From assembly GCA_012269805.1 (NCBI GenBank), contig JAAXJP010000343.1, forward strand, positions 1 to 9,949: a stretch of DNA of 9,949 nucleotides, written 5' to 3'. The notes beneath the pieces were generated by a model. That model saw only the letters and a program-made list of their open reading frames with translations, was not told the DNA's origin and searched no databases. The position numbers and the translations under genes are program-made. Below are positions 6,274 through 9,949 of the stretch, one piece after another. The DNA is from Rubrivirga sp. Its GTDB lineage: Bacteria; Bacteroidota; Rhodothermia; Rhodothermales; Rubricoccaceae. Numbering within the stretch: position 1 is the stretch's first letter; every line of letters starts with the position of its first letter.

Positions 6274-7378
6274 AGTCCCCGAAGACGCCGGCCCGGAAGG
6301 CCGGGTTGGCGGCGAGCGCGAGGACGACGGAGATCGCCAGCCCGACGGTGCAGTAGGCCACGTCGCGGCCGGCCAGCCGGAGCCCCTCGCGGAGCGGCCG
6401 GTCGCTCGCCCCGCGCAGGCTCAGGACCAACTCCCGCCCGGCCAGCAGGCCGATAAACACCCACGTCGTCGACATCGGGATGGTCGAGGCCTCCTTGAAA
6501 CCGAACAGGATGATCGCGTACACGAAGTCGATGACCGTCGCCGAGCGGATGTCCTCGACGCTCGACTTCTCGTCGACGACCTGCTGGATCCGGTCGCCCC
6601 GGAGGTAGAACAGGATGCCGAGGCCGAAGAACACGGTGCCCGAAAAGGCGAGAAACTCGACGAGCCCGAGCTGGCGGGGGAGGTAGACGGCGAGGTTGGC
6701 CGCGTCCTGCATGATCCACGCCGCCCACAGCGCGCCCGTCGCGAGCCACTGGAGCGGGTACCAGACCGGGCTCATCGGGGTCTGCTCCACGCGGCGCATG
6801 AGGCGCCCGACGATCGCCCACGCCACGAGGGCCGTGACGAAGGCGACGCCGTAGCCCCAGAGGCTCTTCGTGAGCACGGCCCCGATGCCGTCCGGCGTCG
6901 TCGCGAAGCACGAGAGGAGGAGGAAGGTCGTCGAGACCGGCATCCTCAGCCGCGTGATGATCAGCAGGAAGATGGGCGCGGCGACCTGGAGGAACGTGAA
7001 CGTCTGCGGCGCCTCGGCAAAGCCCTTCGAGGCGAGCCGCCCGTAGCTCACGTCGCCGTCGTAGGCGACCCACCCGTAGGCCGCCGTCACGAGAAACACG
7101 CCGCCGATGAACAGCCACAGGAGCCACCACGGCCGCTGCCGGTTCGAGGCGATAAACACGCCGACCGTCTGGATCGAGTCGTTGGCGACGGCCGAGTAGG
7201 CCGCCAGCGCGAACCCGACCCACCGGGCGACGTCGGGGAACGGGAACGCCGCGCCGGCGGCGAAGAGCGCCAGCCCGAGCAGGAGGAGGAACTGGCGCTC
7301 GTTGTGGGCGAGGCGGAGGAGCGCGTTCCGGGGGCGAACCGCGGTGGTCGAGAGGGACTTCTGGACGGAGGTGGTCAA
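6272..7378 (-). CDS. Multi-pass membrane protein with PiT phosphate-transporter-like repeats
   Basis: A 368-residue integral membrane protein with about ten hydrophobic segments. It appears to contain two repeated halves. Half one has A-N-D-S (65-68) and later M-P-V-S-T-T (146-151). Half two has Q-D-A-A-N (224-228) and later I-P-M-S-T-T (300-305). This mirrors the inorganic phosphate transporter (PiT) family, whose two inverted halves each carry a G-A-N-D-V-A-N motif and a P-x-S-T-T-H motif. The resemblance is my reading of short motifs; the glycine of GAND and the histidine after STT are missing, so substrate and transport mode are open. The only plausible start is TTG at 7378, since an in-frame TAA lies upstream at about 7441 with no ATG or GTG between them. 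A cytosolic basic N-terminus of about 28 residues precedes the first membrane span. It follows UPF0210 on the same strand by 153 bases. Confidence 0.7.
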   Translation of the reverse strand: MTTSVQKSLSTTAVRPRNALLRLAHNERQFLLLLGLALFAAGAAFPFPDVARWVGFALAAYSAVANDSIQTVGVFIASNRQRPWWLLWLFIGGVFLVTAAYGWVAYDGDVSYGRLASKGFAEAPQTFTFLQVAAPIFLLIITRLRMPVSTTFLLLSCFATTPDGIGAVLTKSLWGYGVAFVTALVAWAIVGRLMRRVEQTPMSPVWYPLQWLATGALWAAWIMQDAANLAVYLPRQLGLVEFLAFSGTVFFGLGILFYLRGDRIQQVVDEKSSVEDIRSATVIDFVYAIILFGFKEASTIPMSTTWVFIGLLAGRELVLSLRGASDRPLREGLRLAGRDVAYCTVGLAISVVLALAANPAFRAGVFGD

Positions 7379-7531
7379 CGGGGCGAGGGAGAAAACCGCC
7401 CTCGAACGCTTGGCCCGGCGCCCGTTCCCGCCGCCGCGTTACCGATCCGTTGCCCTTTCGGCGGCCGCCTCCACGGGCCCCACGGCCCGCCTCGGGGGGC
7501 GGCTCGGGGTCGGGTTGCGGCCGCGCCGTCG
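7379..7531 (-). other. Intergenic spacer between UPF0210 and the PiT-like gene
   Basis: A 153-base gap between same-strand genes. It contains one clear hairpin (7474-7489), a NotI-like GCGGCCGC palindrome nearby, and a short T-run GGTTTTC on the minus strand about 20 bases before the TTG start. No TAnnTT(C/G) box and no Shine-Dalgarno site were found, so how the PiT-like gene is expressed is unclear. Confidence 0.4.
7474..7489 (-). terminator. Candidate hairpin terminator after UPF0210
   Basis: CGGGCC (7474-7479) and GGCCCG (7484-7489) form a 6-bp stem with a 4-base loop, 43 bases beyond the stop of the UPF0210 gene. It is compact and all GC, but no T-run follows on the minus strand. Confidence 0.35.
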
Positions 7532-8914
7532 TCAGTTTGTGAGCGCGCGGATGGGGGCGGGGATCCGCCCGCCGCGCCGCGCGAAGACGGCGTTGCCGAC
7601 GCCCGAGACGGGCATGACGGGGGCCCGCCCGAGCAGCCCGCCGTAGTCGGCCCACTCGCCGACGCCCTTGCCGGCGACCGGGATGATCCGCACGGCCGTC
7701 GTCTTGTCGTTGATCATGCCGATCGCGAACTCGTCGAACAGGATGCCGGCGATCGTCTCGGGCGAGGTGTCGCCCGGGATCGCGACCATGTCGAGGCCGA
7801 CGGAGCAGATGGCGCTCATGGCCTCGAGCTTCTCGAGCGTGAGGTGGCCCGAGGCCGCGGCGTCGATCATGGCCTGGTCCTCGGAGACAGGCATGAACGC
7901 CCCGCTCAGCCCGCCCACGTGCCGGGCCGCCATCAGCCCGCCGCGCTTGACGGCCTCGTTGAGCATCGCGAGGGCGGCCGTCGTCCCGGGAGCCCCGACG
8001 TCGACGAGCCCCATCGCCCGGAGCACGTCGCCCACGGAGTCGCGGTCGGCCGGCGTCGGCGCCAGCGAGATGTCGACGACGCCGAACGGGACAGGGCTCC
8101 CGGACCTCTCTGAGAGCCGCTCGGCCACGCGCCGCCCGACGAGCTCGCCAGCCCGGGTGATCTTGAACGCCATCGTCTTGATGGCGTCCGTGACCGCGCC
8201 GAAGTCGGCGTCCGGCCCCAGCGCCTCGATGGCGCGGAGGACGACGCCGGGCCCCGAGATCCCGACGTTGAGCGCGGCCCCGGGCTCGCTCGGCCCGTGG
8301 AAGGCGCCGGCCACGAAGGGGTTGTCGCCGACGGCGTTGCAGAAGGCGACGAACTTCGCGCACCCGATCGAGTCGCGGTCGGCCGTTCGGGCCGCCATCC
8401 CCTTGATGGCGCGGGCGACGGCGAGCACGGCGTCGGCGTTGATCCCGGCGGCCGTGCTCCCGCACGCGACCGACGCGCAGACGCGCTGGGTGACGGCGAG
8501 CGCCTCGGGGAGCGCCTCGATGAGGGCGGCGTCGCCGGGCGTCGCGCCCTTCTCGACGAGCGCGCTGAAGCCGGCGAGGTAGTCGACCCCGACCTCGGCG
8601 GCGGCCCCGTCCAGCGCTTCCGCGAGGCGGACGAAGTCGGCGGGCGAGAACCCGTCGGCGACGAGGGCGGCCGGCGTGATCGAGACGCGCTTGTTGGCGA
8701 TCCGGACGCCGTAGAGCCGCTCGACCTCCTCGGCCGCGGCCACGTGGTGCTCGGCCACGCGCCGGACCCGGTCGACCACGTTCCGCCGCGTTGACTCGGC
8801 GTCGCGGCTGGCGCACCCGCGGAGGCTGATCCCGAGCGTGACCGTCCGGATGTCGAACGCGTCCGCCTCGGTCATGCGGACGGTCTCGAGGACCTCGTGG
8901 AGGGATAGAGGCAT
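7532..8914 (-). CDS. UPF0210 / DUF711 'PFL family' protein
   Basis: A 460-residue full-length member of UPF0210 (DUF711). Family hallmarks are clear: an N-terminal helix (E-V-L-E-T-V-R-M) followed by F-D-I-R-T-V-T-L-G-I-S-L, then D-R-D-S-I-G-C-A-K-F, L-N-V-G-I-S-G-P-G-V-V near the middle, F-G-V-V-D-I-S-L-A-P-T-P, G-G-L-S-G-A-F-M-P-V-S-E-D, and I-N-D-K-T-T-A-V-R-I-I-P near the end. The fold has been linked to the pyruvate formate-lyase superfamily, hence the name, but no glycyl-radical motif is visible and its activity is unknown. Homologues sit beside an ACT-domain protein of the UPF0237 type, and that partner is present here two genes upstream. ATG 8914 was chosen over the ATG at residue 14 because the N-terminal helix belongs to the family. 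It starts 21 bases after the four-helix-bundle stop codon. Confidence 0.92.
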   Translation of the reverse strand: MPLSLHEVLETVRMTEADAFDIRTVTLGISLRGCASRDAESTRRNVVDRVRRVAEHHVAAAEEVERLYGVRIANKRVSITPAALVADGFSPADFVRLAEALDGAAAEVGVDYLAGFSALVEKGATPGDAALIEALPEALAVTQRVCASVACGSTAAGINADAVLAVARAIKGMAARTADRDSIGCAKFVAFCNAVGDNPFVAGAFHGPSEPGAALNVGISGPGVVLRAIEALGPDADFGAVTDAIKTMAFKITRAGELVGRRVAERLSERSGSPVPFGVVDISLAPTPADRDSVGDVLRAMGLVDVGAPGTTAALAMLNEAVKRGGLMAARHVGGLSGAFMPVSEDQAMIDAAASGHLTLEKLEAMSAICSVGLDMVAIPGDTSPETIAGILFDEFAIGMINDKTTAVRIIPVAGKGVGEWADYGGLLGRAPVMPVSGVGNAVFARRGGRIPAPIRALTN

Positions 8915-8927
8915 GGGGGATGGAGGG
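8913..8927 (+). repeat. Inverted repeat, copy distal to the four-helix-bundle gene
   Basis: ATGGGGGATGGAGGG on the plus strand, in the gap after the four-helix-bundle stop codon and overlapping two bases of the UPF0210 start codon. Its first ten bases are an exact inverted match to 9358-9367, and five further bases match after a two-base bulge in the other copy. Confidence 0.55.
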
Positions 8928-8935
8928 GTGCGGGA

Positions 8936-9367
8936 CTACGCCTCGGACGTGAGCGAGCGGATCAGGCCCTGGAGTAGCCGACGGACGTCGTCGACGACGC
9001 GGAGGGGAGCGTCGGTCGCTTCAGAGGAGCAGAGCCCGACGCGTCGAGCGATGATGAGTTGGGTTCGTACCTCGAACAGTGAGCCCCGAGCAACTCGGAG
9101 AAAGCGGACGTAGTCGGCTCGGGTTCCGCGTCCCCACCCCTCCGCGATGTTCGACGGAACCGAGACGGCGGCCCGCCGCAACTGAGAGGTCAGCCCGAAA
9201 CGCTCGCCCTCAGGGAACGACCGAGTCAGTTCGTAGACCGACTCGCACAGCGTGATGGCGTTCTGCCACACGCGCAGGTCCTCATAGCTCTGAATCCCCC
9301 GGCCAGCGGCAGGTTCGGCGACGCCGTGCTCGACGGACACGTCTCCCCATCCCTCCTCATCCCCCAT
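8936..9367 (-). CDS. Four-helix-bundle protein (S23 / 23S rRNA intervening-sequence family)
   Basis: A 143-residue protein of the small four-helix-bundle family (TIGR02436-like). The order of motifs is typical: I-Q-S-Y-E-D-L-R-V-W-Q-N-A-I (25-38), V-Y-E-L-T-R-S-F-P (44-52), E-R-F-G-L-T-S-Q-L-R-R-A-A-V-S-V-P-S-N-I (55-74), A-E-G-W-G-R-G (75-81), then S-L-F-E-V-R-T-Q-L-I-I-A (96-107). Members form pentamers and bind nucleic acid or partners; a cellular role is not settled. About 24 N-terminal residues precede the family core, beginning at the ATG at 9367, which has GGGGAGGG eight bases upstream. It sits 17 bases after the ACT gene and 21 before UPF0210, splitting a pair normally adjacent. GC sampled by line is about 62-65% in most of the gene against about 73% or more in neighbours, suggesting acquisition. 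Confidence 0.88.
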   Translation of the reverse strand: MGDEEGWGDVSVEHGVAEPAAGRGIQSYEDLRVWQNAITLCESVYELTRSFPEGERFGLTSQLRRAAVSVPSNIAEGWGRGTRADYVRFLRVARGSLFEVRTQLIIARRVGLCSSEATDAPLRVVDDVRRLLQGLIRSLTSEA

Positions 9368-9382
9368 CCCGTATCCCTCCCC
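9345..9382 (-). promoter_or_regulatory. G-rich tract over the four-helix-bundle start (G-quadruplex motif)
   Basis: On the transcribed-sense (minus) strand there are six runs of three to five G within 38 bases, separated by loops of 1, 4, 2, 7 and 2 bases. This meets the usual G3+ N1-7 quadruplex rule. The tract includes the Shine-Dalgarno-like GGGGAGGG and the start codon at 9367-9365, so a folded mRNA could block translation of this gene. The effect is inferred, not shown. Confidence 0.45.
9351..9367 (-). repeat. Inverted repeat, copy at the start of the four-helix-bundle gene
   Basis: On the minus strand, reading from the start codon: ATGGGGGATG, a two-base AG bulge, then GAGGG. It is complementary to 8913-8927 over 15 bases. 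It begins exactly at the four-helix-bundle start codon, so the pair brackets the whole gene, about 455 bases end to end. Confidence 0.55.
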
Positions 9383-9384
9383 GC

Positions 9385-9840
9385 TCACGGCCGGTGCATC
9401 GCCTGGAACAGCTCCTCGTGCTGGAGGAGGACGCGAGCGCCGAGGGCCTCGCCCCGCGACTGGAGCGTCTGGCGGACCGCGCCGAGGTCGGCGCCGGCGG
9501 AGAGGTCGGCCACGAGGACGACGGTGAAGTAGCCCTGAAGCACCTTCTGCGAGACGTCGAGGATGTTGGCGTCGGCGGCCGAGAGCTCGGCCGTGATGGC
9601 GGCCAGGACGCCGGGCTGGTCCTCGCCGTAGGCCGTCACGACGACGCGCGTCGCGCCGGCGGGCGGCCCCGCGACGCGCGGGCGGGCCCGGCCGGCCGGG
9701 GCGGCGGGAGCGCGCGTGGGCCCGGCCGGAGCACGGGCGTCCAGGACGGCCCGCGCCACGCGCTCGACGCGCTCGGGCGTCGCCTCCGGCCCGAGGGCGT
9801 GGGCGATCCGGTCGATGAGGGCGCGGACGTCGGAGGGCAT
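9385..9840 (-). CDS. ACT-domain protein (UPF0237 type) with N-terminal helical extension
   Basis: A 151-residue protein. Residues 64-151 form an ACT domain of the UPF0237/GcvR-like type: R-V-V-V-T-A-Y-G-E-D-Q-P-G-V-L-A-A-I (65-82), N-I-L-D-V-S-Q-K-V-L (92-101), Y-F-T-V-V-L-V (104-110), and the family ending L-F-Q-A-M-H. Such domains bind small ligands such as amino acids and act in regulation. The usual UPF0237 protein is about 90 residues. This one has an extra N-terminus with two amphipathic helices (about 4-17 and 22-36) and an Ala/Pro/Arg linker (37-63). It is the first gene of the minus-strand cluster with UPF0210, with which it is known to pair. The start is the ATG at 9840-9838, 20 bases after a -7-like box. 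Confidence 0.85.
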   Translation of the reverse strand: MPSDVRALIDRIAHALGPEATPERVERVARAVLDARAPAGPTRAPAAPAGRARPRVAGPPAGATRVVVTAYGEDQPGVLAAITAELSAADANILDVSQKVLQGYFTVVLVADLSAGADLGAVRQTLQSRGEALGARVLLQHEELFQAMHRP

Positions 9841-9860
9841 GGGCGGTGGGGAGGGGGCCC

Positions 9861-9868
9861 CGAAGGTA
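9861..9868 (-). promoter_or_regulatory. Candidate -7 promoter box for the ACT/UPF0210 cluster
   Basis: On the minus strand TACCTTCG ends 20 bases before the ACT start codon and matches TAnnTTTG except for one base. No clear -33 element was found at the usual distance. It would drive all three genes of the cluster. Confidence 0.4.
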
Positions 9869-9949
9869 GCGCCGCCCCACGCCCGGCCCCGCCCGCCAAG
9901 GGACCTCCGCCAGGGCGCCCACGCCGAAGTACCCCGCGGGGGCAGCGCA
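9869..9949. other. Right-edge sequence without a recognised gene
   Basis: These 81 bases show no recognisable coding sequence on either strand. A perfect 10-bp palindrome CCCCGCGGGG lies at 9932-9941 and could end a gene outside the window. Confidence 0.4.

Noticed and set aside
6177..8816. 879-residue open frame on the minus strand spanning two genes and their gap
   Set aside because: It overlaps UPF0210 and the PiT-like gene in another frame and is dominated by Arg/Gly/Pro; a frame shadow.
9368..9922. Long N-terminal extension of the four-helix-bundle protein
   Set aside because: It is the shadow of the ACT gene in another frame; the ATG at 9367 with its ribosome binding site gives a normal-sized protein.

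Overview
The window is very GC-rich and densely coded, with strong G/C preference at third codon positions, so most long antisense frames are shadows. The best guess for the source is a Bacteroidota/Rhodothermota-type bacterium, perhaps near Rubricoccaceae. This rests on the high GC, the scarcity of Shine-Dalgarno sites, recurrent TAnnTT(C/G)-like boxes just upstream of genes (a GC-tolerant version of the Bacteroidota -7 element TAnnTTTG), a soluble TPR histidine kinase, and CPXCG, DUF6498 and S23-type four-helix-bundle proteins. The taxonomic call is inference.

Left part (1-5393): a truncated RecA/KaiC-like ATPase gene runs leftward off the edge. Divergent from it, across about 260 non-coding bases, is a CoA-acylating aldehyde dehydrogenase with an unusual C-terminal tail of about 100 residues. 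Next comes a cytosolic sensor histidine kinase with seven exact 40-residue TPR repeats. A 61-residue cysteine-rich CPXCG protein converges on the kinase. It is divergent from a class A beta-lactamase-like serine hydrolase that is probably a lipoprotein.

Right part (5466-9840): everything is on the minus strand. Reading in the direction of transcription, an ACT-domain protein (UPF0237 type), a four-helix-bundle protein and a full-length UPF0210/DUF711 ('PFL family') protein form a tight cluster. ACT-UPF0237 and UPF0210 are a known adjacent pair, so the four-helix-bundle gene looks like an insertion. It has lower GC than its neighbours and is bracketed by a 15-bp imperfect inverted repeat. One copy covers its own start codon and the other touches the start codon of UPF0210. 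Downstream lie a multi-pass membrane protein whose two half-repeats carry PiT phosphate-transporter-like motifs, then a strong hairpin, then a DUF6498 membrane protein.

The genes form several small independent units rather than one pathway. The points most worth a second look are the inverted-repeat-flanked four-helix-bundle gene, the G-rich tract over its start, the dehydrogenase tail (possible encapsulation or docking peptide), and the PiT-like membrane protein. I see no rRNA, tRNA, CRISPR array, insertion sequence or phage gene.
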